Positions 1-13,730 of a stretch of DNA of 64,000 bases are shown here, piece after piece (positions within the stretch are counted from its first letter, which is position 1; the number at the start of each line of letters is the position of its first letter). The notes below the pieces were generated by a model. It searched no databases, was not told the origin of the DNA, and saw only the letters and a list, made by a program, of their open reading frames with translations. A program made the position numbers and the translations under genes. This DNA is from Sulfuriferula sp. AH1 (GTDB lineage: Bacteria > Pseudomonadota > Gammaproteobacteria > Burkholderiales > Sulfuriferulaceae), in assembly GCF_002162035.1 (NCBI RefSeq), contig NZ_CP021138.1, positions 2,294,001 through 2,358,000 of the forward strand, in the 5' to 3' direction.

Positions 1-10
1 GGAGCTCACC

Positions 11-322
11 ATGTATGCGGTCATAAAAACCGGCGGCAAGCAGTATCGCGTCGTCGCTGGCGAAAAAATTAAAGTAGAACAGATCACCGCGGACGTTGGC
101 AGCGAAATTGTGTTGGACCAGGTATTCATGGTTGCCGATGGCGACGATATCAAGGTCGGCGCACCGCTTGTTAACGGCGCAAAGGTCACAGCCACCGTCC
201 TGTCTCACGGTCGTCACGACAAAGTGAAAATTTTCAAAATGCGTCGTCGCAAGCACTACCAAAAGCATCAAGGGCATCGTCAAAATTACACTGAAATCCA
301 GATCAGCGGCATTTCAGCTTAA
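11..322 (+). CDS. rplU: 50S ribosomal protein L21
   Basis: A 103-residue protein of the usual L21 length, starting [14 protein letters not shown], which is the family's conserved N-terminus. L21 binds 23S rRNA in the large subunit. The basic C-terminal part ([16 protein letters not shown]) is the rRNA-binding tail. The start follows a GGAG Shine-Dalgarno at positions 1-4. It is followed after 11 bases by rpmA, the normal pairing, and then by obgE. The operon promoter lies outside the window. Confidence 0.97.
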   Translation: MYAVIKTGGKQYRVVAGEKIKVEQITADVGSEIVLDQVFMVADGDDIKVGAPLVNGAKVTATVLSHGRHDKVKIFKMRRRKHYQKHQGHRQNYTEIQISGISA

Positions 323-333
323 GGAGATAAACC

Positions 334-594
334 ATGGCACACAAAAAAGCAGGCGGTAGTTCACGTAACGGCCGCGACTCGCACTCGAAACGACTTGGCG
401 TTAAACGCTACGGCGGTCAGGAAGTTTTGGCAGGCAACATCATTGTTCGCCAACGCGGTACCCAATTCCACGCTGGCGATAACGTCGGCATGGGCAAAGA
501 TCACACCCTGTTCGCAACCGTAGACGGTACCGTACAATTCGTGATCAAGGGCGCACAAAAACGCAAGATGATCAATATCGTTCCTGCGGCTTAA
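334..594 (+). CDS. rpmA: 50S ribosomal protein L27
   Basis: An 86-residue protein with the diagnostic L27 start [16 protein letters not shown], whose N-terminal arm reaches towards the peptidyl-transferase centre. The start is preceded by a strong AAGGAG site. It is the second gene of the rplU-rpmA pair. A hairpin terminator follows 20 bases downstream, so obgE probably receives only partial read-through or uses its own promoter. Confidence 0.97.
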   Translation: MAHKKAGGSSRNGRDSHSKRLGVKRYGGQEVLAGNIIVRQRGTQFHAGDNVGMGKDHTLFATVDGTVQFVIKGAQKRKMINIVPAA

Positions 595-613
595 ACACGC
601 TGGCAACACACTC

Positions 614-1758
<1,145 letters not shown>

Positions 1759-1763
1759 AACCC

Positions 1764-2888
1764 ATGAAATCGGCCCTGCATTCAGCGCAACGCATCGTCA
1801 TCAAAGTAGGTAGCGCGATCGTCACCAATGATGGACGCGGACTCGATCATGCAGCACTGGCCAAATGGTCATCCCAGATAGCGCAGCTGATGGCACTGGG
1901 CAAGGAAGTCATCCTGGTTTCCAGCGGCGCCGTCGCCGAAGGCATGCAGCGACTGGGCTGGACCCAGCGCCCCGGCAGCATCCATGAATTGCAGGCTGCC
2001 GCTGCAATCGGGCAAATGGGGCTGGTACAGGCCTATGAAACCAGCTTTCGCCAGCATCAGATTCACACCGCGCAGGTATTGCTCACGCACGAGGATCTGG
2101 CCGACCGCACCCGCTATCTCAACGCGCTGTCCACACTGCGCACCCTGCTGAAACTCAAGGTCGTCCCCATCATCAACGAAAACGACACTGTCGTTACCGA
2201 AGAAATCCGCTTTGGCGACAACGATACGCTGGGCGCGCTGGTCGCCAACCTGATCGAGGCCGATGTTCTCGTCATCCTCACCGATCAGGCCGGTCTCTAT
2301 ACCGCCGACCCGCGCCAGCATCCGGAAGCGATGCTGGTGAGTCAGGCGCAGGCCGGCGACATCGCCCTGGAACAGATGGCCGGCGGCGCCGGTAGCGGCA
2401 TCAGCCGCGGCGGCATGCTCACCAAGATACTGGCCGCCAAGCGCGCTGCGCGCAGCGGCGCACACACCATTATCGCATCCGGGCGCGAAGACAATGTCCT
2501 GATCCGCCTCGCTCATGGCGAAGCCATAGGCACCCAGCTCACCGCTGCCAGCACACCGCTGTCAGCACGCAAAACCTGGCTGGCAGACCATTTGCAGGTA
2601 CGCGGCAAACTGGTGGTGGACGCAGGCGCCGCCAAAGCGCTGGCTATCGACGGCAAGAGCCTGCTGCCGATAGGCGTGATTGCGGTAGAAGGTGATTTTG
2701 CTCGAGGCGAGGTCGTCGCCTGCGTCACTGCGGAAGGCAATCTGATCGGCCGTGGCCTGGTCAATTATGCAGCCAACGAAGCCCGGCGCATAATCGGTTT
2801 GCCTACCAGCCAGATTGAAACTGCATTGGGTTATATCGATGAGGCTGAATTAATACATCGCGACAATCTGGTGGCGCTGTCTTCCTGA
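1764..2888 (+). CDS. proB: Glutamate 5-kinase
   Basis: A 374-residue protein with an amino-acid kinase domain ([18 protein letters not shown] at the N-terminus, then [16 protein letters not shown] and GGMLTK) and a C-terminal PUA domain from about residue 280. It phosphorylates L-glutamate in the first step of proline synthesis and is the usual target of proline feedback inhibition. It lies five bases after obgE, so the two are probably co-transcribed. It converges with the lytic transglycosylase gene, with only 14 bases between the stops. Confidence 0.96.
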   Translation: MKSALHSAQRIVIKVGSAIVTNDGRGLDHAALAKWSSQIAQLMALGKEVILVSSGAVAEGMQRLGWTQRPGSIHELQAAAAIGQMGLVQAYETSFRQHQIHTAQVLLTHEDLADRTRYLNALSTLRTLLKLKVVPIINENDTVVTEEIRFGDNDTLGALVANLIEADVLVILTDQAGLYTADPRQHPEAMLVSQAQAGDIALEQMAGGAGSGISRGGMLTKILAAKRAARSGAHTIIASGREDNVLIRLAHGEAIGTQLTAASTPLSARKTWLADHLQVRGKLVVDAGAAKALAIDGKSLLPIGVIAVEGDFARGEVVACVTAEGNLIGRGLVNYAANEARRIIGLPTSQIETALGYIDEAELIHRDNLVALSS

Positions 2889-2902
2889 TACAGCCGCCGT
2901 TT

Positions 2903-3550
2903 TCAGTTTCCGGCCATCTTCACCGTACCTGACCGCACCAATTGCACATTGGGCGTATAGGCCCAGTGCCGCTTCCAGGCGCTCACCACCATCGTAGGGT
3001 ATTCCGGCTTGCCGAGACTGCCGTTATACCGGCCCAGCGCCCGATACAGATCACCTTTCTCCATATCCAGATACAACCGTAAAATATTGCAGCCGTAGCG
3101 CAGATTGGTGCGCAAATGGAACAGATCCTGATCGGGCGTACCCACGAGCTTTGTCCAGAACGGCATCACCTGCATGTAACCGCGGGCTGCCACACTGGAA
3201 ACGGCATATTTCTTGAAGCCGGATTCGACTTCGATCAAACCCAGCACCAGTTCCGGATCCAGACCCGCGCGTATCGCCTCATAACGCACCGTACTGAGAA
3301 AATCGATGCGCTGCTCGGGATCCGGCATGCGCCTGGCCAGACGCCTGGACATTTCGGCCAGCCAGGCCTGATCTTCCGGGGTATTCATGAAGCTGACATT
3401 CGTTATCGGCGTATCCGATACCGCCTTGCTCAAGGATGCGCGCACACTCGCCGACATCGGCTCATAGAGCTGATTGCCGGCTTGCGCGCTGCCAGCTGCT
3501 GCGCATAACGCCACAAGCAGCCATCCTGAATTGAGCAGTTTAAATGTCAT
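2903..3550 (-). CDS. Lytic transglycosylase (SLT domain), exported
   Basis: A 215-residue protein with a Sec signal peptide (hydrophobic stretch up to SAQAG, about residue 25) and a C-terminal SLT lysozyme-like domain. The catalytic Glu lies in [10 protein letters not shown], followed by the GYMQVMPF and RYNGS motifs of family-1 lytic transglycosylases. It should cleave peptidoglycan in the periplasm to anhydro-muropeptides. Its ATG overlaps the proS stop as ATGA, so it is translationally coupled to proS. It is shorter than Slt70 and lacks any other domain; the exact MltC/Slt subclass cannot be assigned. Confidence 0.88.
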   Translation of the reverse strand: MTFKLLNSGWLLVALCAAAGSAQAGNQLYEPMSASVRASLSKAVSDTPITNVSFMNTPEDQAWLAEMSRRLARRMPDPEQRIDFLSTVRYEAIRAGLDPELVLGLIEVESGFKKYAVSSVAARGYMQVMPFWTKLVGTPDQDLFHLRTNLRYGCNILRLYLDMEKGDLYRALGRYNGSLGKPEYPTMVVSAWKRHWAYTPNVQLVRSGTVKMAGN

Positions 3551-5247
3551 TTGCCTAATGCATTGATCAAGAAAGTGTTAATTTCAGTAACGGGCACATT
3601 GGTCGCCTCAGCATCCGTGCGCCCCTGATATTCAACTATAGCATCTTTCAAACCGCGTTCGCCAATCACCACGCGATGCGGGATGCCTATCAGCTCCATA
3701 TCGGCGAACATCACCCCCGGGCGTTCGTTGCGATCGTCCAGCAGCACATCCACCCCCGCCGCTGACAGCTCGTTATACAACTTATCGGCAGCCTCGCGCA
3801 CAACTTCACTCTTCTGATAGCCGACCGGCACGATAACCAGCGCGAAAGGCGCCAGCGCTGGCGGCAACGTCATACCGCGCGCATCGAAATTCTGCTCGAT
3901 CGCTGCGGCAACGATGCGCGACACACCGATACCGTAACACCCCATTTCCGCCACCCGGGATTTGCCGTTCTCATCCAGATACTGGCATGCCATCGCTTCC
4001 GAGTACTTGGTACGCAACTGGAAGATATGGCCGACTTCGATACCGCGGCAGATCGCGAGCACGCCTTTGCCATCCGGACTGATATCACCGGCGACGGCAT
4101 TGCGGATATCCGCTATTTCAGGCTCGGGCAGATCGCGTCCGAAATTCACTCCGGTCAGATGGTAGCCGTCGGTATTGGCGCCACAGACGAAATCGCTCAT
4201 CAGCATCACGCTGCGATCGGCGATCACGCGTATCTTCAACCCCACCGGGCCAATCGAACCCGGCGCGCAACCCGCCACTTCGCGGACGATGGCATCACTG
4301 GCGAAACGCACTTCCTGTCCCAGCAGCTTGGCAGCCTTGACCTCGTTCAACTGATGATCGCCGCGCACCAGCAACGCAACGGCACCATGCTCGCCCTCGA
4401 CTATCAGGGTCTTGATCATGCGTTCGGGAACAATGTTCAGCATGGCGGCCACTTCGTCGATGCTGTGCTTTCCCGGCGTCGGCACCAGCGTCATCGGCAG
4501 GCTCGCGGCGGCCCGTTCGCCCTGCGGCAGCACGGCCTCGGCCAGCTCGACGTTGGCTGCGTAATCGGAGTCGGGACAATAGGCGATCGCATCCTCGCCG
4601 GAATCCGCCAGCACATGAAACTCGTGCGATCCGGAACCGCCGATGGCACCGGTATCCGCCGCTACTGCACGGAACTGCAAGCCCAGGCGGGTAAACACAC
4701 GACTATACGCCGCATACATGGTCTGATAAGTCTGCTGCAGACTGGCGAAATCGGCATGGAAGGAATAAGCGTCCTTCATCATGAATTCGCGTGCACGCAT
4801 TACGCCGAAACGCGGCCGGATTTCGTCGCGGAACTTGGTCTGAATCTGGTAGAAATTGAGCGGCAACTGGCGATAGCTCTTGATCTCGCGCCGCGCGATA
4901 TCGGTAATCACTTCCTCATGGGTAGGACCGAAACAGAAATCGCGCTGGTGGCGGTCGGTGATTTTCAGCATCTGCGGGCCGAATACTTCCCAGCGCCCGG
5001 TTTCCTGCCATAACTCGGCCGGCTGCACCGCCGGCATCAGCAGCTCCATGGCGCCGGCGCGGTTCATTTCTTCGCGCACGATCGCTTCCACCTTGCGCAA
5101 AACACGCAAACCCAGCGGCATCCAGGTATACAGACCCGAGCCCAGACGTTTGATGAACCCTGCCCGCAGCATCAAACGGTGACTGATCAGCTCGGCTTCG
5201 GCAGGGGCTTCCTTAAGCGTGGAAAGAAAAAATTGTGAGACGCGCAT
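3547..5247 (-). CDS. proS: Prolyl-tRNA synthetase
   Basis: The call starts at [18 protein letters not shown], giving 566 residues, the normal bacterial length. A longer frame reaches upstream, but its extra 114 residues have no family similarity and overlap the divergent gene. Class II motifs are visible: motif 2 around [24 protein letters not shown], and the anticodon-binding domain at the C-terminus. Between motifs 2 and 3 there is the YbaK-like editing insertion (about residues 240-380) that hydrolyses Ala-tRNA(Pro). It charges tRNA(Pro) in the cytoplasm. The stop overlaps the next gene's start by four bases. Confidence 0.96.
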   Translation of the reverse strand: MRVSQFFLSTLKEAPAEAELISHRLMLRAGFIKRLGSGLYTWMPLGLRVLRKVEAIVREEMNRAGAMELLMPAVQPAELWQETGRWEVFGPQMLKITDRHQRDFCFGPTHEEVITDIARREIKSYRQLPLNFYQIQTKFRDEIRPRFGVMRAREFMMKDAYSFHADFASLQQTYQTMYAAYSRVFTRLGLQFRAVAADTGAIGGSGSHEFHVLADSGEDAIAYCPDSDYAANVELAEAVLPQGERAAASLPMTLVPTPGKHSIDEVAAMLNIVPERMIKTLIVEGEHGAVALLVRGDHQLNEVKAAKLLGQEVRFASDAIVREVAGCAPGSIGPVGLKIRVIADRSVMLMSDFVCGANTDGYHLTGVNFGRDLPEPEIADIRNAVAGDISPDGKGVLAICRGIEVGHIFQLRTKYSEAMACQYLDENGKSRVAEMGCYGIGVSRIVAAAIEQNFDARGMTLPPALAPFALVIVPVGYQKSEVVREAADKLYNELSAAGVDVLLDDRNERPGVMFADMELIGIPHRVVIGERGLKDAIVEYQGRTDAEATNVPVTEINTFLINALGK

Positions 5248-5281
5248 GGTATAAACTGTCCAGTTGTTCGTAAAATAGCTG

Positions 5282-5290
5282 ATTTTAACA
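5282..5290 (-). promoter_or_regulatory. Possible extended -10 for proS
   Basis: On the minus strand the sequence reads TGTTAAAAT, a TG-n-TAAAAT extended -10, 35 bases upstream of the proS ATG in the short gap shared with the divergent 5335 gene. No good -35 is visible, so this is only a candidate. Confidence 0.35.
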
Positions 5291-5334
5291 GAAACCGCGA
5301 TTAGACTTGGCGGATTCAACACGAAAGCACCACG

Positions 5335-6111
5335 ATGCGATTCTTTAAACGCCGCATACATAAAGCGGTATCTGACCTCGACACCGTCGAGATCAGCGAA
5401 CAAAATGGCATACGCTATCTGCACCTCGGCAACGACACGGTGCAGTCGGCGATGCGCATTGCCGCACCCAACGCACTGGAGCTTACCTATACCCAGGCCA
5501 TGCTCGGGTTCCTGCTCTTCACCGAGACGCCGGCCAACGCGATGCTGATCGGGCTGGGCGGCGGTTCCCTGACGAAATTTCTGTATCACCAGTTCCCCGC
5601 CATGCAGCTTACGGCAGTCGAGATCAATCCCAAGGTCATCCAGGCGGCTCGCCAGTTCTTCTTCGTGCCGGACGATGATGAGCGACTACGTGTCACCGAG
5701 GCTGACGCGGCACAATTCATCGTGGATCAGGAAGGCTGGGACTGCATACTGCTCGACGGTTTTGATGCCGGATTTCAGGTCGAAGCATTGGCCAGCACGG
5801 ATTTCTACAGCCGTTGCGCGCAAGCCCTCACTGCAACGGGAGTGTTGTCGGTAAATTTATGGGGCAGCGATCCGGAATTCGATATCTACCTGCAACGTCT
5901 CACTGAAGTTTTCGAGCAACGCATCGTGTGCCTGCCAGCGGAGAAACGCGGCAATGTCCTTGTCTTTGCTTTCGCAGCACAGCCGGCGATGCAATCCGAG
6001 CGCTTATTGCAGCAACGCGCACAGCAACTGGAAGCCGGACTGGGTTTGCCATTCGTGAACTTTCTGGAACGCCTCAAGCACACTTCCGGCAATGCCGATT
6101 TCTTCAAGTAG
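5335..6111 (+). CDS. Spermidine synthase-like Rossmann protein
   Basis: A 258-residue protein with the SpeE-type class I methyltransferase fold. It has the nucleotide-binding loop GLGGGS at residues 73-78, a VEINP acidic motif after strand 2, and a LLDGFDAG motif (about residue 140) where true spermidine synthases carry the catalytic Asp. The N-terminal tetramerisation domain of SpeE is shortened. Proteins like this are often annotated as fused or orphan spermidine synthases whose substrate is unproven. It is divergent from proS. Polyamine aminopropyl transfer is possible, but no speD or speA lies nearby in the window. Confidence 0.75.
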   Translation: MRFFKRRIHKAVSDLDTVEISEQNGIRYLHLGNDTVQSAMRIAAPNALELTYTQAMLGFLLFTETPANAMLIGLGGGSLTKFLYHQFPAMQLTAVEINPKVIQAARQFFFVPDDDERLRVTEADAAQFIVDQEGWDCILLDGFDAGFQVEALASTDFYSRCAQALTATGVLSVNLWGSDPEFDIYLQRLTEVFEQRIVCLPAEKRGNVLVFAFAAQPAMQSERLLQQRAQQLEAGLGLPFVNFLERLKHTSGNADFFK

Positions 6112-6247
6112 CGCCGCGACCCGAAAACGTTGCGGCACAGGTCAATCAGCCTGCCTCCCCGGTACATAACTACTCGCCACAAACCGCGTGAATTCTGCTA
6201 TATTCGGCCGATAAAATATAAAACAAACCATAATTACAGGAGACAAC

Positions 6248-6643
6248 ATGGAAGCTTTATTCACTGAAGCATGGGCTAAACGTTTCTCAAACAAATGGAA
6301 CAGCAATGTCGAAATGGTCAATCAACTGGCTACGGCCAATTTTGATTCCGTCGTCGCCTTCGGCTATCTGGATCATCCACGACCTGAAGTGGTGCTGGAA
6401 ATTTCCCAGGGTCGCATCATCCACGCCCAAACCTATGAAGCGGACGCCAACCACACAATCGAATGGGATCTGCGCGCGAAACCGGAACAATGGGAAAAAT
6501 GGCGCGGTAACGGTCCGGGCATTACCGGCCTTGGCGTAGCGGTAGCGAGCCGCCAATTGCAGTTTATTGCCGGCGATTATCGAAGAATGATTCGCCAGCC
6601 ATTACTCGCCGGACCGTTTCTCAAATTTTTCACTTTCCTGTAA
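6248..6643 (+). CDS. Small SCP2-like protein, function unknown
   Basis: A 131-residue soluble protein with a clear AGGAGA ribosome site eight bases before the ATG. The pattern of a central LEISQGRIIHAQ strand pair and a W-rich segment (TIEWDLRAKPEQWEKW) resembles the sterol-carrier-protein-2 fold, as in small SCP2-like lipid-binding proteins. That is a fold-level inference. There is no signal peptide or membrane segment. It lies alone between a SpeE-like gene and prkB and ends at a strong bidirectional terminator. Confidence 0.6.
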   Translation: MEALFTEAWAKRFSNKWNSNVEMVNQLATANFDSVVAFGYLDHPRPEVVLEISQGRIIHAQTYEADANHTIEWDLRAKPEQWEKWRGNGPGITGLGVAVASRQLQFIAGDYRRMIRQPLLAGPFLKFFTFL

Positions 6644-6658
6644 TCTCTTCCGGGCAAT

Positions 6659-6684
6659 AAAAAGCCGGGCAAGCCCGGCTTTTT
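6659..6684. terminator. Bidirectional terminator between the SCP2-like gene and prkB
   Basis: A perfect 12-bp stem (AAAAAGCCGGGC / GCCCGGCTTTTT) with a 2-base loop. Its A- and T-tracts serve both strands. It ends the + strand 6248 gene and the - strand prkB gene. Confidence 0.9.
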
Positions 6685-6702
6685 ATCACATCACATACGG
6701 CA

Positions 6703-7599
6703 TCACGATTTCTTTTTTGCGGCAATCATCTGCTCGATCATAGGACCCAGAATCAGTTCCATCGCATAACCCATTTTCGCACCCGGCACGACCAGAGTGT
6801 TGGAACGCGACATGAAGGAATTGGGGATCATGTTGATCAGATAAGGGAAATCGACGCCTTTACGGTCGCTGAAACGCACGATCACCAGGCTTTCATCCGG
6901 AGTAGGGATGTCGCGTGAGATGAACGGATTGGAGGTATCCACCGTAGGCACGCGCTGGAAATTGACATGTGTACGCGAAAATTGCGGCGTGATGTAATTC
7001 ACATAGTCAGGCATGCGGCGCATGATGGTATCCACGATCACTTCGGCGGAATAGCCGCGCTCAGCCGCATCCCGGTGGATTTTCTGGATCCATTCCAGAT
7101 TCACCACGGGCACCACGCCTACACCCAGATCCACGTACTTGGCAACATCAACCTTATTTTTGCCATCGACTACCAAGCCATGCAAACCTTCGTAAAACAG
7201 CAAGTCGGTATCGGCCGGCACATCTTCCCAAGGCGTAAATTCGCCTGCCGACAATTTAGTGTTTAAACGCTTGTTGTGAAATGCAGCCTCTTCATCGCTA
7301 TGGATGTAATAACGCTTCTTACCCTTGCCATCCTTACCGTAGCTTTTGAACAAAGCCTCAAGCTTGTCGAAATGATTGGCCTCAGGACCGAAATGGCTGA
7401 AATGCTTATTGCCAGCGGCCTCAGCCTTGCTCATTGCGGCTTTGAACTCGGTACGCGATAAACTGTGAAAGCTGTCACCTTCGATCACCGCGGCGTTGAT
7501 GTTTTCCCGGCGGAAAATATGTTCGAAAGCACGCTTAACCGTCGTTGTACCTGCGCCTGACGAACCGGTTACAGCAATCACAGGATGTTTTTTGGACAT
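6703..7599 (-). CDS. prkB: Phosphoribulokinase, bacterial type
   Basis: A 298-residue protein matching the short octameric bacterial phosphoribulokinase. It has the P-loop GSSGAGTTT at residues 12-20, then IEGDSFHSLSR and the conserved YEGLHGLVVDG. It phosphorylates ribulose 5-phosphate to ribulose 1,5-bisphosphate, the CO2-acceptor-forming step unique to the Calvin cycle, so it argues for autotrophy. It stands alone here, away from any RuBisCO or cbb operon. Its upstream gap carries a promoter candidate and a 17-bp palindrome. The ATG has a GGAG site eight bases upstream. Confidence 0.95.
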   Translation of the reverse strand: MSKKHPVIAVTGSSGAGTTTVKRAFEHIFRRENINAAVIEGDSFHSLSRTEFKAAMSKAEAAGNKHFSHFGPEANHFDKLEALFKSYGKDGKGKKRYYIHSDEEAAFHNKRLNTKLSAGEFTPWEDVPADTDLLFYEGLHGLVVDGKNKVDVAKYVDLGVGVVPVVNLEWIQKIHRDAAERGYSAEVIVDTIMRRMPDYVNYITPQFSRTHVNFQRVPTVDTSNPFISRDIPTPDESLVIVRFSDRKGVDFPYLINMIPNSFMSRSNTLVVPGAKMGYAMELILGPMIEQMIAAKKKS

Positions 7600-7613
7600 A
7601 GAGACTCCATTGA

Positions 7614-10337
<2,724 letters not shown>

Positions 10338-10363
10338 TTAGTTTTTTCAGACGGATATCCAAA

Positions 10364-10870
10364 ATGAAAATTACTGTGAAGCTTTGGTTTTTGCTGATGT
10401 TAAGCATCAGCGCACTGGTTACCGGGTGCGGCTTTCAGCTGCGCGGACAAGCCGACATCCCTTATACCTCGCTCTATGTCGACGGCAACCCCGGCTCACC
10501 CTTGGTGGGTAATCTGCAGCGCATGATCCGTGCCGGCGGCCACAAGAACCGCCTCGCCAAATCCAGCGATACGGCCGAACGCACCATACAGATCCTGTCG
10601 GAAGCCAGCAATAAAGTGATCCTGTCTCTTTCCGGGACGGGACGCGTAGGCGAATACCAGCTCCAATACCGCGTCAAATACCGCCTGCTTGCGCCCAAAG
10701 GCAAAGAGATACTTGCACCGACTGAAATCGTATTAAGTCGCGACATGAGTTACAACGACACGCTGGTACTGGCCAAAGGCTCGGAAGAGCAACTGGATTA
10801 TCGCGACATGCAGAACGATGCGGCACAGCAGATCCTGCGCCGCATCGCACTTCTGCATCAAACCAGATAA
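10364..10870 (+). CDS. lptE: LPS-assembly lipoprotein LptE
   Basis: A 168-residue lipoprotein. The signal peptide ends in a lipobox LVTGC with the lipidated Cys at residue 22, followed by GFQLRG, the usual LptE start of the mature chain. LptE plugs the LptD barrel in the outer membrane and helps insert LPS. The position between leuS and holA is the classic one. It ends three bases before holA. Confidence 0.92.
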   Translation: MKITVKLWFLLMLSISALVTGCGFQLRGQADIPYTSLYVDGNPGSPLVGNLQRMIRAGGHKNRLAKSSDTAERTIQILSEASNKVILSLSGTGRVGEYQLQYRVKYRLLAPKGKEILAPTEIVLSRDMSYNDTLVLAKGSEEQLDYRDMQNDAAQQILRRIALLHQTR

Positions 10871-10873
10871 TCC

Positions 10874-11884
10874 ATGCGCATCAAACCCGAACAGCTCGCA
10901 TCGCATCTCGCCAAAGACTTAAAACCGCTTTACTGCGTCTATGGTGATGAGCCGCTGCTGGTGCTGGAAGCCGCCGACCAGATACGGCAGGCGGCGCGCG
11001 AACAAGGCTACAGCGAACGCGAGATTTATCAGATTGAGGGACGCTTTAACTGGCAAACCCTGCTGGACAGCGGCAACAACTTGTCCCTGTTCAGCAGCCG
11101 CCGTCTCGTCGACATGCGCATTCCCTCCGGCAAGCCGGGCATAGACGGCGGCAAGGCGTTACAAAGTTACTGCGCCGCCCTGCCTGCCGACAGCGTTACC
11201 CTGATCACCCTACCCAAGCTCGACCGCCAGGCGACGGCGGCCAAATGGTTTACCGCACTGGACAATGCCGGCGCCACGATCGCAGTTTACCCGGTAAGCA
11301 ATGAACAATTGCCGCGCTGGATCGGCGAGCGCCTGGCACAGCAGAAGCAGCAGGCTGATAGCGATACCCTGCGTTTTCTGACACAAAAAGTCGAAGGCAA
11401 CCTCCTGGCAGCGCAACAGGAAATACGCAAGCTGGCACTGCTGTTTCCCGCCGGCAGACTCGATTTCGCCAGTGTACGCGAGGCAGTGCTGGATGTTGCG
11501 CGCTACGATGTATTCAAACTCGCCGATGCATTGTTGCTGAGCGATGTGCCGCGCCTGATGCGCATGCTGGACGGCCTGCGCAACGAAGGCGAAGCGCCCA
11601 CGCTGATCTTGTGGACGATCACACGCGAACTGCGCATTCTGACCCGCCTGAAGACCGCCCAGAACAGCGGCATAGCCCCCGCCAGACTGATGCGCGATGT
11701 CGGTGTATGGGAAAGCCGTCAGACCATGGTTGAAAAGGCGCTGCAACGCGTCAAACTGGATACGCTCACCCACTGCCTGAGACAAGCCGCTGCAATAGAT
11801 CGCATGATCAAAGGGCTGGTTAACGAAGATCCCTGGGATGCACTCAAACAGCTGGCATTGAGTATCGCCTTGCCGCAACGCTGA
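10874..11884 (+). CDS. holA: DNA polymerase III subunit delta
   Basis: A 336-residue protein with the delta-subunit layout: an N-terminal AAA+-like domain opening with LKPLYCVYGDEPLLVLEAAD, a central GNLLAAQQEIRKLALL helix pair, and a C-terminal collar domain ending in a DPWDAL segment. Delta opens the beta clamp in the clamp loader. The start is three bases after lptE, so leuS-lptE-holA form one transcription unit ending at a strong terminator. Confidence 0.94.
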   Translation: MRIKPEQLASHLAKDLKPLYCVYGDEPLLVLEAADQIRQAAREQGYSEREIYQIEGRFNWQTLLDSGNNLSLFSSRRLVDMRIPSGKPGIDGGKALQSYCAALPADSVTLITLPKLDRQATAAKWFTALDNAGATIAVYPVSNEQLPRWIGERLAQQKQQADSDTLRFLTQKVEGNLLAAQQEIRKLALLFPAGRLDFASVREAVLDVARYDVFKLADALLLSDVPRLMRMLDGLRNEGEAPTLILWTITRELRILTRLKTAQNSGIAPARLMRDVGVWESRQTMVEKALQRVKLDTLTHCLRQAAAIDRMIKGLVNEDPWDALKQLALSIALPQR

Positions 11885-11919
11885 ACAGCTCCCGGCTCGC
11901 CAAAGTCGACGCTGCAATA

Positions 11920-11951
11920 AAAAAGGGCAGATCCGCGGATCTGCCCTTTTT
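11920..11951. terminator. Bidirectional terminator between holA and rplS
   Basis: A perfect 15-bp stem (AAAAAGGGCAGATCC / GGATCTGCCCTTTTT) has a 2-base centre and A- and T-tracts on both sides. It closes the leuS-lptE-holA unit on the + strand and the rpsP-rimM-trmD-rplS unit on the - strand. Confidence 0.93.
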
Positions 11952-11969
11952 AACAGCGATAGCCAATAC

Positions 11970-12350
11970 TCAAGCAGCAGTTGCCTTGGCTTTTCTGGCT
12001 GGTAGTTTCTCTTTGATACGCGCGGATTTACCCGAACGCTCGCGCAAGTAATACAGCTTGGCACGACGCACATCACCGCGACGCTTCACTTCAATACTGT
12101 CGACCAGCGGTGAATAAGTCTGGAAAGTACGTTCCACACCTTCACCAGCGGAAATCTTGCGCACGATAAATGCGGAATTCAGTCCACGGTTACGTTTGGC
12201 GATAACCACGCCTTCGTATGCCTGCAGACGTTCGCGAGTACCTTCCTTAACCTTCACGCTAACGACTACGGTGTCGCCCGGTGCGAAAGCAGGGATGGTT
12301 TTACCCAAACGGGCGATTTCTTCCTGTTCCAACTGTTGAATCAAATTCAT
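11970..12350 (-). CDS. rplS: 50S ribosomal protein L19
   Basis: Started at [20 protein letters not shown] (126 residues), with a CAGGAG site eight bases upstream. The open frame extends 48 codons further up, but that part has no L19 similarity. Family landmarks are [34 protein letters not shown] and [17 protein letters not shown]19 sits at the 30S-50S interface. It is the last gene of the rpsP-rimM-trmD-rplS operon. The Ala/Lys-rich tail (ARKAKATAA) is slightly longer than in E. coli. Confidence 0.97.
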   Translation of the reverse strand: MNLIQQLEQEEIARLGKTIPAFAPGDTVVVSVKVKEGTRERLQAYEGVVIAKRNRGLNSAFIVRKISAGEGVERTFQTYSPLVDSIEVKRRGDVRRAKLYYLRERSGKSARIKEKLPARKAKATAA

Positions 12351-12388
12351 TGCGTTCTCCTGAACTAAAAAAGAGGTCTCTGACCTTA

Positions 12389-12420
12389 CCGTACGGAGCA
12401 AGCCGCCGCTTGACGTACGG
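12389..12420 (-). promoter_or_regulatory. Hairpin in the trmD-rplS spacer
   Basis: In the 100-base spacer upstream of rplS the minus strand has nested inverted repeats: outer arms CCGTACG/CGTACGG and an inner CAAGC/GCTTG pair. There is no following T-tract, so it is not a standard terminator. It could stabilise or regulate the L19 message; the role is unknown. Confidence 0.35.
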
Positions 12421-12450
12421 GGTTTATTGTTACCGGACCGGGCAAACCGC

Positions 12451-13221
12451 CTAATCCGGTTTATTTTCCTGCTGGCCCGAAGCCAGCAAGTCAATTTCTG
12501 CCGCGCTCATTCCACGCTTGGCTAATAAATCAGGGCGCAGCCGTTGCGTCGCCAATAATGACTGCTGCAACCGCCAGCGCTGTATTTTTGCATGATTGCC
12601 ACCCATCAATACCGCAGGCACAAGTACGCCGCGATAAACTTCGGGACGGGTGTAGTGCGGATAATCCAGCAAGCCGTTCACGAAGGAATCCTGCACTGCC
12701 GAATCCGCATCACCCAAAGCACCCGGCAACTGCCGCACAATGGCGTCTATCACCACCATCGCTGCCAATTCCCCACCGGACAATACATAATCGCCGATAG
12801 AGATGTATTCATCTATACGCTGATCCAGCAAACGCTGATCGACGCCTTCGTAGCGCCCGGCCAAAAACACCAGGCCCGGACGCGCCGCCAATTCCATCAC
12901 CAACGCATGATCCAGCGTACGTCCTTGCGGGGACAGATATATCCGGTGCGGCCTGACTACCCCAATCTCGCGCTGTCGCGCTTCAGCGGCATCCAGCGCA
13001 GCCTCCAGCGGCTCGGCCAGCATCACCATCCCCGGCCCGCCGCCGTAAGGACGATCATCGACCGTGCGGTGGTTATCAGTCGTGAAATCACGCGGATTCC
13101 ACAATTGCAGCCGGGCACATTGCCGCGCAAACGCGCGGCCGCTGATACCGGATTCACTGATTGCCGCAAACATTTGTGGAAACAGCGTCACCACGTCAAT
13201 TTGCAATGGCGCGGGCGACAT
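12451..13221 (-). CDS. trmD: tRNA (guanine-37-N1)-methyltransferase
   Basis: Started at [18 protein letters not shown] (256 residues), whose ATG overlaps the rimM stop as TGATG. Motifs are [13 protein letters not shown], the SAM-binding knot region [12 protein letters not shown] and [16 protein letters not shown]. TrmD is a trefoil-knot SPOUT enzyme that makes m1G37 next to the anticodon and prevents +1 frameshifting. Order rpsP-rimM-trmD-rplS is conserved. Confidence 0.96.
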   Translation of the reverse strand: MSPAPLQIDVVTLFPQMFAAISESGISGRAFARQCARLQLWNPRDFTTDNHRTVDDRPYGGGPGMVMLAEPLEAALDAAEARQREIGVVRPHRIYLSPQGRTLDHALVMELAARPGLVFLAGRYEGVDQRLLDQRIDEYISIGDYVLSGGELAAMVVIDAIVRQLPGALGDADSAVQDSFVNGLLDYPHYTRPEVYRGVLVPAVLMGGNHAKIQRWRLQQSLLATQRLRPDLLAKRGMSAAEIDLLASGQQENKPD

Positions 13222-13730
13222 CAGTAATCCAGCTCCCAATCCACCTGAACCGTGCGCGCTGCCAAATCGACGTGGCGGACGATCTGCCCCACGAACGGGA
13301 TTAGATGTTCGCGCTCGCCCCGCACCACCAGCACGTCATGCGCACCGGCCTCGAGTATCTGCTCGATGGTACCGAATGCTTCGCCGCGCAGATTCACCAC
13401 ATTCAGCCCGACCAGGTCGGACCAGTAGTATTCGCCTTCCTGTGCAGCCGGAAGCGAGGCACGCTCTACCGCTATTTCACAACCTTTTAATGCCAGCGCC
13501 TGATCGCGATCAGCAACCCCGGCCAATGCCGCAACCAGCACCTTGGTATGCACCCTGGCATCGGCAACCGTATACAGCTGCCAGTCATTGCCACGCTTGA
13601 CATACCACTCTGAATAATCAGCAAGCGTATCTATCGCTTCGCTGAAAGTCTGGATTTTCATCCAGCCCTTGACGCCGTAAGGGGCAGCAATCCGCCCCAT
13701 CACCACCAGATTATCCAGCGACTTTAGCAC
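13221..13730 (-). CDS. rimM: 16S rRNA processing protein RimM
   Basis: A 169-residue protein with an N-terminal RimM barrel ([18 protein letters not shown]) and a C-terminal PRC barrel ([29 protein letters not shown]). It binds S19 and helps 30S head maturation. The start codon is GTG at 13730 and overlaps the end of rpsP by 20 bases. The next in-frame ATG (13700) would remove a core beta strand, so the GTG is preferred. Confidence 0.94.
   Translation of the reverse strand: MLKSLDNLVVMGRIAAPYGVKGWMKIQTFSEAIDTLADYSEWYVKRGNDWQLYTVADARVHTKVLVAALAGVADRDQALALKGCEIAVERASLPAAQEGEYYWSDLVGLNVVNLRGEAFGTIEQILEAGAHDVLVVRGEREHLIPFVGQIVRHVDLAARTVQVDWELDY

Noticed and set aside
4027-5013. 328-codon open frame antisense to proS
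   Set aside because: It lies wholly opposite a conserved synthetase and has the composition of a shadow frame.
5248-5589. 114-codon N-terminal extension of proS
   Set aside because: It overlaps the divergent 5335 gene and has no prolyl-tRNA synthetase similarity.
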